This document shows, one piece after another, positions 16,041-25,543 of a stretch of DNA of 56,946 bases. This DNA comes from Acinetobacter amyesii (GTDB lineage: Bacteria > Pseudomonadota > Gammaproteobacteria > Pseudomonadales > Moraxellaceae). The DNA lies in NCBI RefSeq assembly GCF_002018365.1, contig NZ_MVKX01000013.1:1-56946 (forward strand). The letters are read 5' to 3'. Within the stretch, counting starts at the first letter, position 1; the number at the start of each line of letters is the position of its first letter. The notes under the pieces were generated by a model that made no database searches, was not told the origin of the DNA, and saw nothing but the letters and a program-made list of their open reading frames with translations. The translations under genes and the position numbers were made by a program.

Positions 16041-16602
16041 ATTACAACTAAAATTGATATATGCAATCAAGCTTTAAGCCTGATCGGGTCAGATAGCATT
16101 ACAAGCTTTGACGAAAAAACAAGTATAGCTAAACGTATGAAAGGTATGTATGACACATCACGTAAAGCGTTACTTAGACTCCATCCATTCAACTTCGCAA
16201 CTTAAGCGAATCAAACTATCACCATTAACTCAGAAACCTGATTTCGGTTATGAGTATCAATACCAACTTCCAAACGATCTAATCAGAATCATTTCAGTTA
16301 GCACAGATGATTATGTGCAAGAGACAGATCGACTACTCACAAATACAGAAAGTATCGAACTCATTTTCGTATTCTATAACGCAAACGAAGAAACCTTCGA
16401 TTCACTATTTATTGAATGCCTAATTTTATATCTGGCTTCTAAAGTAGCTAAACCAATTACAGGATCTCAAGGAGCAGGGGAGTCCTTTTATATCCAATGT
16501 CAGGACCTAATCAAACAATCGAAAGCAGTTCAGGGACAGGAAGTTTTGAGTATGCAGTTCTTCAAAGATGAAGATTACACATTAACGAGACGATATGGCT
16601 AA
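16041..16602 (+). pseudogene. Tail tubular protein A (gp11-like) with lost start and a frameshift
   Basis: The first part, TTKIDICNQALSLIGSDSIT then SRKALLRLHPFNFAT, is the typical start of T7 gp11-type tail tube proteins. The start codon is ATT at 16041, seven bases after AAGGA, where ATG is expected. At 16201-16203 an extra T (CTT for CT) shifts the frame; removing it joins FNFAT to KRIKLSPLTQKPDFGYEY and gives about 187 residues (gp11 is 196). The rest, to LTRRYG, is clean and overlaps the next gene by eight bases. The protein connects the portal to the tail nozzle; this copy cannot be made normally. Confidence 0.75.
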
Positions 16603-18745
16603 GATCAATTTAATAAAGAATAACTTCACTTCAGGAGAGTTAAGCCCATTAATTTGGATGCGCACCGATCTAAACCAATTTAAGAATGGAGCAAAATCTG
16701 TAGAGAATATGCTTCCCATAATTGAAGGAGGTATCAAGAAACGTGGCGGCACAGAGCTATTAAGAATTGAACAAGATGCAATCCGAATCATTCCTTTTGT
16801 GGTCAGTCACGGTAATAACTTTCTTGTAGTCTTCAAACCTTTCTAAATCAATATTCTGAGTACGGAAGGCACATTAATTAAGACCTTCTCAACTCAATAC
16901 ACAGCATCACAGATCAAAGACATTAACTTTTGTCAGAGTCGCTATAACCTTTGGCTCGTACATGGTAATCATCCAGTATCTTGGATTAGATGCTCAGAAG
17001 ATTTTACAAATTGGGCGTTTGATAAGTTCACTTATTCAGTACCTCCATTAGAAGACACATATACGCCTGCGCTATCACTTAAATCTACAGAAATGAATGT
17101 AGGCAAGACGACAACATTAACAGCATCAATCTATGCAATTCATGCAACGAACAAACAATACACGGTAGGGGATATCTGTTATTTGCTTGTCGCTGGACCT
17201 TCTATTAAGTATTACAGATGCTTAGTAGATCACATGAACCAAGTGCCTAAAGATGAATATGCTTCAACAACAGATCCTGATACTGGAGAAGTGACGTACA
17301 CAGAAGTTGTTTACTGGCAGAAGATTTCAATTGAAGAAGCAACTGCTTTTAACTCATCTATTGTTGGTAAATATATCTTTGTAAATAGTGGCGTAATTCG
17401 AGTAGACCGCTTCATTTCACAGACTCAAGTTTCAGGTGAGATTCTAGTCAAACTAAGTGCAAACGTAGAAGCTATAGCTCGATCTTGGACAATCAAAGAA
17501 CCTATCTTTAACGAAACTTTTGGCTACCCTAGAGCCATCACATACTTTCAACAGCGTTTAGTTTTAGCTGGATCAAGTAAGTATCCAAACTATATTTGGT
17601 TGAGCCGTACAGGTGATGAATCTAACTTTCTGACAACTACATTAGATGGTGACTCATTTACTGTAGCTGCGTCTTCAGAACAATTATCAAACGTCCTACA
17701 TCTTAGTCAGAGTAGAGGAATCGTCGTTTTCTGTGGTGGATCTGAATTAACTATTAATGCTCAAGACTCACTGAGTCCAACGAATGCAAATATCTTAGAA
17801 CACACAGCTTATGGAATTGTCTCAACCATTAAACCAATTAAGGTCGGGAGTGAGCTTCTATTTATACAGCGTGGTGCAGAACGAATCCGCACACTTGTTT
17901 ATGACTATGCACAAGACGGCTTAGTATCGAATGAGCTATCAGTATTAGCATCACATCTTGGTGAAGATGGTGGTGGCTTTAAAGAGATGACATACCAACA
18001 AGAGCCAGATTCAGTCATTTGGATTGTTATGAACAATGGAAAACTAGCAACGCTAACACTGGATCGAGAGCAGTCAGTTATCGCATGGGCTAAACATGAC
18101 ATAGGTGGGAATGTAATTAGTATTGCATCGTTACCATCAACTACAGGGGCTGATAAAGTTTATTTTCTAGTAAACAGAGATGGCTTACTACAAATTGAAC
18201 AGCTAAAAGAAAGTCTATTACTGGATACAGCAATCACAACTCAAGTTACGCATACGGAAGACGGCTGTACGGTAAAGCATTCATTGATCAACATACTTGG
18301 TGAGAATGTCGCTGCTTACTATAAAGACGCAACACATACCTACGCTATTCCAATCTTACATAGAGAAGGGGATACGATTCATATTGAATGTGATGATTTA
18401 GTAGAAGAGGTCATTATAGGTAGAAAGTTCACAGCTAAAGTTAGCCTACTTCCTCCTGATTTAAGCCAAGCTCCAACAACAACGAATCCTGCTTTATTTA
18501 AAGTGGATCATTTAAACCTTTATATGTACAAATCCATCAACCCTAAAGAGAATGGCGAAATGATAGAGCTGAAAGAGTTTGATGAAGAAGCTTTAGATAA
18601 GCCAAAACAATTTACAGGTCAGAAGAGAATTTCTTTAGATGGCTGGAATACATACGACAATTTCAAATTAGAAATATCACAAGATGAACCGTTGCCATTC
18701 CACATAACAGCAGCAGTACTAGAAGTGAATATGATTGACAGATAA
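16595..18745 (+). pseudogene. Tail tubular protein B (nozzle) gene with one internal stop
   Basis: A frame of 716 codons encodes the tail nozzle protein of a podovirus. The N terminus has NNFTSGELSPLIWMRTDLNQ and NGAKSVENMLPIIEGG, the hallmark of this family. The middle has YPRAITYFQQRLVLAGS and PNYIWLSRTGDESNF. The end reads GWNTYDNFKLEISQDEPLPF. A TAA at 16844 (after VVFKPF) interrupts it and could come from CAA. The remaining 633 codons are open, and an internal ATG at 17093 starts a 550-residue stretch. A related C-terminal fragment lies at 34409-34636. T7 gp12 is 794 residues. Confidence 0.8.
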
Positions 18746-18780
18746 AATAATTTTCTTCAGATAATTAAAGAGTTAAAACA

Positions 18781-19446
18781 ATGAGTAGATATGATCTATT
18801 AAAAATTACAGCAAAACATGTAGGACTAGGTATTGCTGATACTTTTTCTGCTGGAATGGGAAGTGCTGTAAAAAATTCCATTGCTGAAATTAAGGAATAT
18901 GCACAGAAAAATAATGAAGCTCTTTATTATCTTCAAGTTAAAACTTTTCTCGAAACTGAAGAGTTTGATCAGGAAGAGATAGATAAATTTTTCAATGAAA
19001 ATCCAGAAAATTTACGTTTAGGTGTTGAAATATTTAAAATACTAGAACAAACATTCTTAGAAAAGCAGGCAGAGTATTTAGCTAGAGGTTTTAAAAAGTA
19101 TGTACAGAAAAAGATTAAAAGTCAGAAATTATATGAATATATACATGTAATAGAGCAGTTAAACAGGCATGTTTTAGATCAAATCCAAAAAGATTTGAAT
19201 GCCGTAAGTAAATACTCGATGCATGGTTTACCTAGAGCAGGTGAGACGTTAAGTACAATGGCATTTACGTCTAACAATACATCGAAAAATCAAGTACTCC
19301 AAACCATTGGGTTTATTGATGAAGAACCTGATCAAACACCTGTCACATTATCAGGAAGTATTAAACCAAAAGTGATATATAAAAGAACGAAACTTTATCT
19401 TGATTTTTTTCAAGATATTATTGAAGAGGAACAATGTACAGAATAG
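18781..19446 (+). CDS. Unknown protein in the phage block (221 aa)
   Basis: This intact gene lies after the tail nozzle gene and overlaps the acetyltransferase by 13 bases. The protein is soluble and mostly helical, with a charged coiled-coil-like middle (RLGVEIFKILEQTFLEKQAE, then KKYVQKKIKSQKLYEY). The end reads VIYKRTKLYLDFFQDIIEEE. It is not a known T7-like virion protein. It looks like a host-interaction or defence gene acquired at this spot. Function unknown. Confidence 0.55.
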   Translation: MSRYDLLKITAKHVGLGIADTFSAGMGSAVKNSIAEIKEYAQKNNEALYYLQVKTFLETEEFDQEEIDKFFNENPENLRLGVEIFKILEQTFLEKQAEYLARGFKKYVQKKIKSQKLYEYIHVIEQLNRHVLDQIQKDLNAVSKYSMHGLPRAGETLSTMAFTSNNTSKNQVLQTIGFIDEEPDQTPVTLSGSIKPKVIYKRTKLYLDFFQDIIEEEQCTE

Positions 19447-19901
19447 AACACGCGCGAATTTTAGACATTCCTGAACTGTTAGAAATAGCAGTTCAATTTT
19501 GGAATGAATCTCCAAACTACAAGAAAAGACCTGTCAATTTAGATAAAGTCAAAACACAACTTCAAGCTTTAATCCTTTTTCCAACACAAGGCTGTGTGTT
19601 AGTCGTTAAAGATGACAACGATAAAATCATTGGTGTATTTGTTGGTGGCTTACAAGAAGAATGGCAAGCAGACTCACTAATGGCTTTCGATTACTGCTTA
19701 TTTGTTAGAGCTAATAATAGAGGTGGTAGAGCAGCATATATGCTTATCACAGCCTTTAAAGAATGGGCTAAACAAGCTGGTGCAGATTGGATTCAATGTG
19801 GAACGGCAACAGGTATTCAAACAGATAAAACAATAAACTTTTATACCAAGATGGGTTTTGAACATACAGGAATCTTCTTGGAAATGAAGTTGTTAAAATA
19901 G
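19434..19901 (+). CDS. GNAT-family acetyltransferase (phage type)
   Basis: The 155-residue protein has the GNAT layout: an N-terminal R-I-E-HARILDIPELLEIA segment, a central YCLFVRANNRGGRAAYMLI, which is the acetyl-CoA-binding pyrophosphate loop (R-x-x-R/G-x-G/A) in modified form, and KTINFYTKMGFEHTGIFLEM at the C terminus. GNAT genes occur after the nozzle gene in many podoviruses and may modify host proteins. It overlaps the preceding gene. The substrate is unknown. It is the last gene of the phage block; internal virion proteins and tail fibre are missing. Confidence 0.75.
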   Translation: MYRIEHARILDIPELLEIAVQFWNESPNYKKRPVNLDKVKTQLQALILFPTQGCVLVVKDDNDKIIGVFVGGLQEEWQADSLMAFDYCLFVRANNRGGRAAYMLITAFKEWAKQAGADWIQCGTATGIQTDKTINFYTKMGFEHTGIFLEMKLLK

Positions 19902-20229
19902 AGCTATTAATAACACTATTTATCAAACAATATCTTATTGGTCAGCTACAGCATAGCAAGTAGGGCATATGAAGAATATAACTAAAGACAATAAACTAAT
20001 GCTTAGTCTAAATAAGTAGAGTCACAAGGATAAGTTGAATCTAACCGTATTTGTGAACTTTGTAAAAAAAACCATGAGCAGCTAGAGTACAAAAGCTTAA
20101 AGTCAACGACTACCTGAAAAGCCAAGAGAGAAGTTAAACTACTGTTTAGCGAAGATGTTCCAAAAATCAAGATTAGCTGTAGTTCTAAATAAAGATACTC
20201 AAAATTTTCGAAATGCTTCGACAATTTTA
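19902..20229. other. Gene-free stretch with a possible HNH-like remnant
   Basis: No intact gene is seen. Near 20030-20110 one plus-strand frame reads SNRICELCKKNHEQLEYK, a CxxC knuckle like that of HNH endonucleases, followed by stops and KAKREVKLLFSEDVPKI. This could be a degraded phage HNH gene; the evidence is short and weak. Confidence 0.3.
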
Positions 20230-20552
20230 ATACTTCTTATCAATAAAGTTGATTAAATATTAGCCATGTTGTCATTCTTTCTGTGTTATCAAACTACCTC
20301 TTGTATAAATTGTCCACAATCTTGCGGACAACTCTTGTGGAAAAATCAACCAATTTTGTAAGCCTGAGCGCATCCTAATTTAGGGATTTTTCGGATTTTC
20401 ACAAGTCATGGTATTCAATATCATGAAGTCATAAGAGAACAAGACGTTCCGTATAATAAAAATAAATAATCGCACAAGGATCGGCGGCAAGATAGGTGCT
20501 CTGCTAAACTAACCAATACGAAAAAGCCCAACAGGATGTCGGGCTTTTTTAT
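20230..20552 (+). ncRNA. Candidate structured RNA, copy A
   Basis: About 320 bases with no open frame are repeated, inverted and diverged, at 51788-52115. Conserved blocks include GCGGACAACTCTTG, CAATTTTGTA-GCCTGAGCGCA, a long core around 20413-20505 (ATTCAATATCATGAAGTCAT, then AATAAAAATAAATAATCGCA and CAAGGATCGGCGG), and a strong terminator at the end. Changes concentrate in loops or linkers. A transcript ending at the terminator is likely. The function could be a regulatory RNA or a replication-control element; neither is shown. Confidence 0.45.
20521..20550 (+). terminator. Terminator of candidate RNA copy A
   Basis: AAAAAGCCC pairs with GGGCTTTTTT around ACAGGATGTC. The same hairpin ends copy B at 51789-51818. 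Confidence 0.85.
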
Positions 20553-20622
20553 GTCATGAATCTGGATATAGCTTATTAGATTTATGCTCAATTAATAAAA
20601 TTTTGTGAACTATACATATGCC

Positions 20623-20916
20623 TTAATTTTCTTGTTTTGTTATGGGGTGATTAGACATCATAAAAGTATCTGAATTATTAACAGGCATAAACTTTTGTTT
20701 TTCACTCTCAATTTGCGTGTTCTGATTATTTGTTATTCCATTTTCTAAAGATTTTGAAATCATAGATTCATTATTTTTAACTTGAGCATCTTGTTCGGGC
20801 TCAATTCTATACTCAATATTTTGTATTTCATTATCATAAACATATGTTTTATAAGAAATAAAACTTACAATCAACATTAATGCTAGGCTACCAACCTGAA
20901 AGGTTTTTTTTTTCAT
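20623..20916 (-). CDS. Single-pass membrane protein, unknown (97 aa)
   Basis: A short N-terminal basic segment (MKKKTFQ) is followed by one hydrophobic helix (VGSLALMLIVSFISYKTYV). The remaining 70 residues are polar, Asn/Gln/Glu-rich and probably periplasmic and disordered. It is divergent from the Rhs toxin gene, 67 bases away. It may be an accessory to the toxin, for example in export or surface display, but there is no family evidence. Confidence 0.5.
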   Translation of the reverse strand: MKKKTFQVGSLALMLIVSFISYKTYVYDNEIQNIEYRIEPEQDAQVKNNESMISKSLENGITNNQNTQIESEKQKFMPVNNSDTFMMSNHPITKQEN

Positions 20917-20983
20917 TAGACTATTCAGTTTTCTTGTTAATTAATTTAATTTAGCATAGTTAAATTAAAATAATGAATGAATT

Positions 20984-23900
20984 ATGAATATTTTGTTAAA
21001 AAAAATAACAATGCTATGTGTATGGTTCTATGCAATTGCCACATATGCAGTCACAAATACAGACTATACTGCGTTATCTAATAATTTAGCTATGACTCCT
21101 GGAATTCAGGCAAAAACACAAGGATATGATTTACTTAGTGGAAAAATTATACAAAATATTCCTTTAGTAAAAGGAAATATTCCTTTTACAATGCAATACC
21201 ATGCTTCTTTAAGATTGAATGGTGAGGGAGGTCCTGATCTTTATCAAGAATTAGATGAAGGAGGGGTAGCGGATTGGACTAATGAATATTCTGGCCAAAT
21301 TATTACTAGTACAGCTCCGACAACTAACCAAAGTACTTTTATTATTCAACTACCAGGAAGTAGTGAAAAATATTTAATCACTAAGGATGGTGCTGGAACA
21401 ATTAAGCGATTGTACTACACTGGTGGGGGCCAATTTCCAACGCAAAGTTTTTATTCTAATAATTTAAGAGAAATTTCTTTCAGTCAATTAAATGGCGCAA
21501 TCATAGTTGAAAAAGATGGTATAAAATATACTGCTGCTATTTCGAAAAGTTTAGACTCGGTATTTGGTAATACTACAATACCAAGTTACTTATTTAGATT
21601 CACAAAAATTGAATATTTAGATGGTAAAAAGCTTAAGCTAAGCTATGATAATAACGTTAACTTAATACAAGTAAAAGATAATAGAAATAATGTTTTAAAT
21701 ATTTTTCGTGAATATAAAAAAATTGGTGCAAGCAATCAATCTTATTTAGAAAGAAAACTAATTACTTCTGTTGAACTTATAAGTGGAAATAGTGTTCAAA
21801 AATCAGCTATTACATATAAAGAATCACAGATAAAAAGTATCGCAAATCCAAGTAAGATAGACACCATTTATACAATTTCAGAGATTAATTCTATTGTTGG
21901 TGGAAAGATTTTTTTTCATTATGAAAATCAAATCAGAGGTTATCTAATCCAGTATGTTATGAAAAGTACTGGACGTAATATTACTGATGGAAATGAAGGG
22001 AACTACCCAATTTTAAACAAAGTAACTGATCAGAATGAGAATGTATTAAGAGCCTATTCTTATGGGAATGTTATAGGAAAAACTACAAGTACTTCATCTA
22101 CATTTAATGTCTATACTACACAAATATCATCTTATTCAATTGTTGATGGACAAAAAGTACAGGAAAGTATTTCGGCATATGATGATGCTAACGGAAAATT
22201 TGCAAATCAATTTACAGTAAATGGGCAAAAACAAACCTTTAATTATACAATTAGTACTGCAAGCTTAGGTAGTTATGTCAATGAGGCTGATTTAGGTAAG
22301 ATGGTTAAAGCATCAGTAACGATGACAATTAGTAATGATTATCCAGGTATTGTAAGTGGAACATCTCCGATAAGATCAGTGACATATAATCCATATACAC
22401 ATAGAATAAGCTCATTAAAAGATTATAACGGTAATATTTCCAATTATACTTACGACAATTTAAATAGATTGACACAAAAAGTTGTTGCTGTAGGAAATAT
22501 TGATAGTCAATCAACAAATTATAGCTATACAAGCTTATCTAATGGTTTGATAAATAACTATCCCATACCTAATGCCATTGTTACTGATAGTCAAATAGTA
22601 ACTAATACTATTGATTCAAAGGGATGGATTACGCAGCAGGTTATTTCATATCCTAAAGGTGGTAATAAAAAAACAATAGGATATTCATATTATACAGATG
22701 AAGCTCAAGCAAATTATGGTTTAGTGAGCAATGTTGATGGTCCTAGATCTGATATTAATGATAATGTTTCATTTGTTTATGATGAGTTTGGTAATAAGTT
22801 AACAGAGACTCAAGTTGTCAATAACCTTACAGTAGTAACTAAATATCTAAATTATAATAGCTTTTCTCAACCAGAGCGGATTATTTATCCTTCGGGTTTA
22901 GTGGAAAAGTTTATCTATAATGTAGATGGTACACTACAGGCTAAAGTTACTGGAAATGGTGGTGACACAGGAGATATTTATGGCAATACAATAATTTATA
23001 CTTATGATTATTTAAAACGTAAAAAATCTGAAACTAATTCAGATAATGAAACAACTTTATATGATTATGATGGTCTTGGTAGATTAACTAAAACAACTGC
23101 TCCAGATGGCAGTATTACGACTCAATCATATTTTGATACAGGAGAAATTAAGTCTATTGACGGTGCATCTTCTACATATAATGAAATAAATATTGTTGGG
23201 CGTATCTCTAAATCAGGATCAGGAACAAATTCCACTTCATTATGGAAAACATTCACATATGATAAAAATGGTAATATTACTCAAACACAAACTGCTTTAG
23301 GGATTATTGAAAAATGGACTTATGATGCTTTAAATCGGAATACATCTTATACAAATGGTGAAGGTAATATTAGCAAAAAAACCTATGATAAAACTAATAA
23401 CCTAATTTCTTCTAAAGATGCTGTAAATTCTGGTTCGAGCCCATTTAATTATATTAACAGCACACTAGTTAAAGATGAAATAAATAATGATTATGCAACA
23501 AAGTCTTATGCATATAATCAAAATGATCAAGTAACCAATAAATATCATGGTGGTCGTAATTGCGAGTTTTCAGGTATTGATACGCTGGGTCGAGAAGTGA
23601 GCGTAAATTGTACAAGTGAAAATTCAGCTGACCCAGCCTATGCCTACAATTATCAATATACTTATGATACTTCACGATTTGGTCGTACAGACCGAGTTTC
23701 ATCAAATTCTTCTTTTGGTATAGATACACACTATAGCTATGATCATTTAGATCGTATTATCGGAAAAACTCAAACTAATAAGGCAATTACAGCTTGGGGG
23801 GGAGTAAATTCATCACTCAACGTAGGCTATTCCTATAGTTCAGCAAATAAGCTTACTTCACTAACCATGCCGTCAGGGAGAGTTATTTCCTATAACTATG

Positions 23901-25543
23901 ATGGAAATAAAGGACGTATTGCCTCAGTAGATATTGCTGGTAACCCTTTTATTAGTAATATTTCTTATGACAATTTAGGGCAATTAATTTCATGGAACAT
24001 TGAAAATACAGGTGCCAAATATTCAATAGCATATGACCCTTCTAGAAGTGGTGCGACTAAATCTATTAATTTTATGAATAGAAATAACAGTATTTTATAT
24101 TCAGAAAATTATAATTTTGATGCAGATGGAAGAATCACCTCAATAAATAAAATTAATAATACTCATAACTACACTTATGATAAAGCAGGAAGATTAAAAA
24201 GCGATCAATCAGGATCATATACTTATGATAAAAATGGTAATCGTACTGCGAGACCTGGAATCACGTATACTTATGCAGCGAATACAAATCGTCTAACTAC
24301 TGTAAAATCCGGAACTACTATTTTAAAAAGTGCCAGTTATTTAGCGACGGGTGAATTACGTTTTGCTCCATTTTTATCTAGCTATGATGGTAATGGGCAT
24401 ATGCGATATTCCGGTGGCTCATCTGGTCAGTATTACATGGCATATAACCATAAGAATGAAAGAACTATTCGTTCAATCAATACATATGGAAATTGGTATG
24501 CAGGTGCTGTTCAATACATTTATGACGAAAGCAGTAATTTGATAGGAGAATATGCAGCAAACGGGACACCTATTGTTGAATATATTTGGATGGGAAATAC
24601 ACCAGTTGCAGCTGTGTATGGTAGTGGAGGTTCATCTAAAATTTATGCAATAGTCACTGACCATAATAATACCCCGCGTATGCTTGTCGATAATTCTACA
24701 GATAATGCTGTTTGGATATGGGAAAGTTCTGCATTTGGTGTCGGGCAACCGACAGGAAGTGTTAAGTTTAATTTACGTTTCCCTGGTCAGTATTATGATG
24801 AATTTACAGGATTACATTATAACTTAAATCGTTACTATAACCCTGAGCTAGGTCGGTATATGGAGCCTGATCCAATTGGGCTAGAAGGTGGCTTAAATCC
24901 ATATGCTTATGCTGGAAATAATCCTATTAGTAATATTGACCCAAGTGGATTGGATGCTTTATACGGTGGATGGGGGTGGTTGGGGGATTGGTCAAGTTCG
25001 ATGAGTAGCATTTTCTCTTATCAAACAACATTTTCGTCGGATTATTTCTATGGAATTCCCCCCACTGTTAGCCAAGCTAATGCAAATTTATCTTTTAATG
25101 GCGGTTCTGGACAGGATTTATGGGTTAACGCAAATCGTTTGATGGTTGCCCCAAATGGGAATTGGAATATATCACCTACAACAAATCAATATCGGTTACC
25201 TGTAGAAGTTGTAGCTTATAGAAATAATTCTGGAGATTGGATACCATCAAGTAAATTTACGATGCCATCACCATATGATAGTGGATATTGGGTATTTGGA
25301 GAATTGACAATGAATATAAATGGAAAGTTGTATAATGATACTTATAATTTTGAAAAACATAGTTATGATTTTAGTTCTAATGGTGGAGTAGCAAGTGTAG
25401 GTAAAACTTTTTTAAGAAATATGGAAACGATAATAGGTGGAAGAGTCGCGAGTAATGGTAGAACTAATTATATCCAAGACGGTTATTCATTTCACTTTTT
25501 TAATAAACCTAGTTGCCCATCATGTAAGCCAGCACCAAAATGA
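20984..25543 (+). CDS. Secreted Rhs/YD-repeat polymorphic toxin
   Basis: The 1519-residue protein has a Sec signal peptide (residues 1-22, ending IATYA), then about 400 residues of N-terminal domain. Dozens of YD-repeats follow (for example YTYDNLNRLTQKVVAVG, YDYDGLGRLTKTT, YTYDKAGRLKSDQ), and the Rhs core ends with GQYYDEFTGLHYNLNRYYNP, GRYMEPDPIGL and NIDPSGL near residue 1320. The core normally forms a shell that holds the variable C-terminal toxin. Here the last 195 residues, after DPSGL, are unlike the core and end FHFFNKPSCPSCKPAPK. I do not recognise that toxin domain. Export appears to be Sec-dependent, with no PAAR domain or VgrG nearby. The next gene overlaps by ATGA and is the likely immunity gene. 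Confidence 0.88.
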   Translation: MNILLKKITMLCVWFYAIATYAVTNTDYTALSNNLAMTPGIQAKTQGYDLLSGKIIQNIPLVKGNIPFTMQYHASLRLNGEGGPDLYQELDEGGVADWTNEYSGQIITSTAPTTNQSTFIIQLPGSSEKYLITKDGAGTIKRLYYTGGGQFPTQSFYSNNLREISFSQLNGAIIVEKDGIKYTAAISKSLDSVFGNTTIPSYLFRFTKIEYLDGKKLKLSYDNNVNLIQVKDNRNNVLNIFREYKKIGASNQSYLERKLITSVELISGNSVQKSAITYKESQIKSIANPSKIDTIYTISEINSIVGGKIFFHYENQIRGYLIQYVMKSTGRNITDGNEGNYPILNKVTDQNENVLRAYSYGNVIGKTTSTSSTFNVYTTQISSYSIVDGQKVQESISAYDDANGKFANQFTVNGQKQTFNYTISTASLGSYVNEADLGKMVKASVTMTISNDYPGIVSGTSPIRSVTYNPYTHRISSLKDYNGNISNYTYDNLNRLTQKVVAVGNIDSQSTNYSYTSLSNGLINNYPIPNAIVTDSQIVTNTIDSKGWITQQVISYPKGGNKKTIGYSYYTDEAQANYGLVSNVDGPRSDINDNVSFVYDEFGNKLTETQVVNNLTVVTKYLNYNSFSQPERIIYPSGLVEKFIYNVDGTLQAKVTGNGGDTGDIYGNTIIYTYDYLKRKKSETNSDNETTLYDYDGLGRLTKTTAPDGSITTQSYFDTGEIKSIDGASSTYNEINIVGRISKSGSGTNSTSLWKTFTYDKNGNITQTQTALGIIEKWTYDALNRNTSYTNGEGNISKKTYDKTNNLISSKDAVNSGSSPFNYINSTLVKDEINNDYATKSYAYNQNDQVTNKYHGGRNCEFSGIDTLGREVSVNCTSENSADPAYAYNYQYTYDTSRFGRTDRVSSNSSFGIDTHYSYDHLDRIIGKTQTNKAITAWGGVNSSLNVGYSYSSANKLTSLTMPSGRVISYNYDGNKGRIASVDIAGNPFISNISYDNLGQLISWNIENTGAKYSIAYDPSRSGATKSINFMNRNNSILYSENYNFDADGRITSINKINNTHNYTYDKAGRLKSDQSGSYTYDKNGNRTARPGITYTYAANTNRLTTVKSGTTILKSASYLATGELRFAPFLSSYDGNGHMRYSGGSSGQYYMAYNHKNERTIRSINTYGNWYAGAVQYIYDESSNLIGEYAANGTPIVEYIWMGNTPVAAVYGSGGSSKIYAIVTDHNNTPRMLVDNSTDNAVWIWESSAFGVGQPTGSVKFNLRFPGQYYDEFTGLHYNLNRYYNPELGRYMEPDPIGLEGGLNPYAYAGNNPISNIDPSGLDALYGGWGWLGDWSSSMSSIFSYQTTFSSDYFYGIPPTVSQANANLSFNGGSGQDLWVNANRLMVAPNGNWNISPTTNQYRLPVEVVAYRNNSGDWIPSSKFTMPSPYDSGYWVFGELTMNINGKLYNDTYNFEKHSYDFSSNGGVASVGKTFLRNMETIIGGRVASNGRTNYIQDGYSFHFFNKPSCPSCKPAPK

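Noticed and set aside
23469..23729. Antisense frames inside the Rhs gene
   Set aside because: They are Tyr/His/Leu-rich mirror translations of YD repeats, which arise by codon bias.
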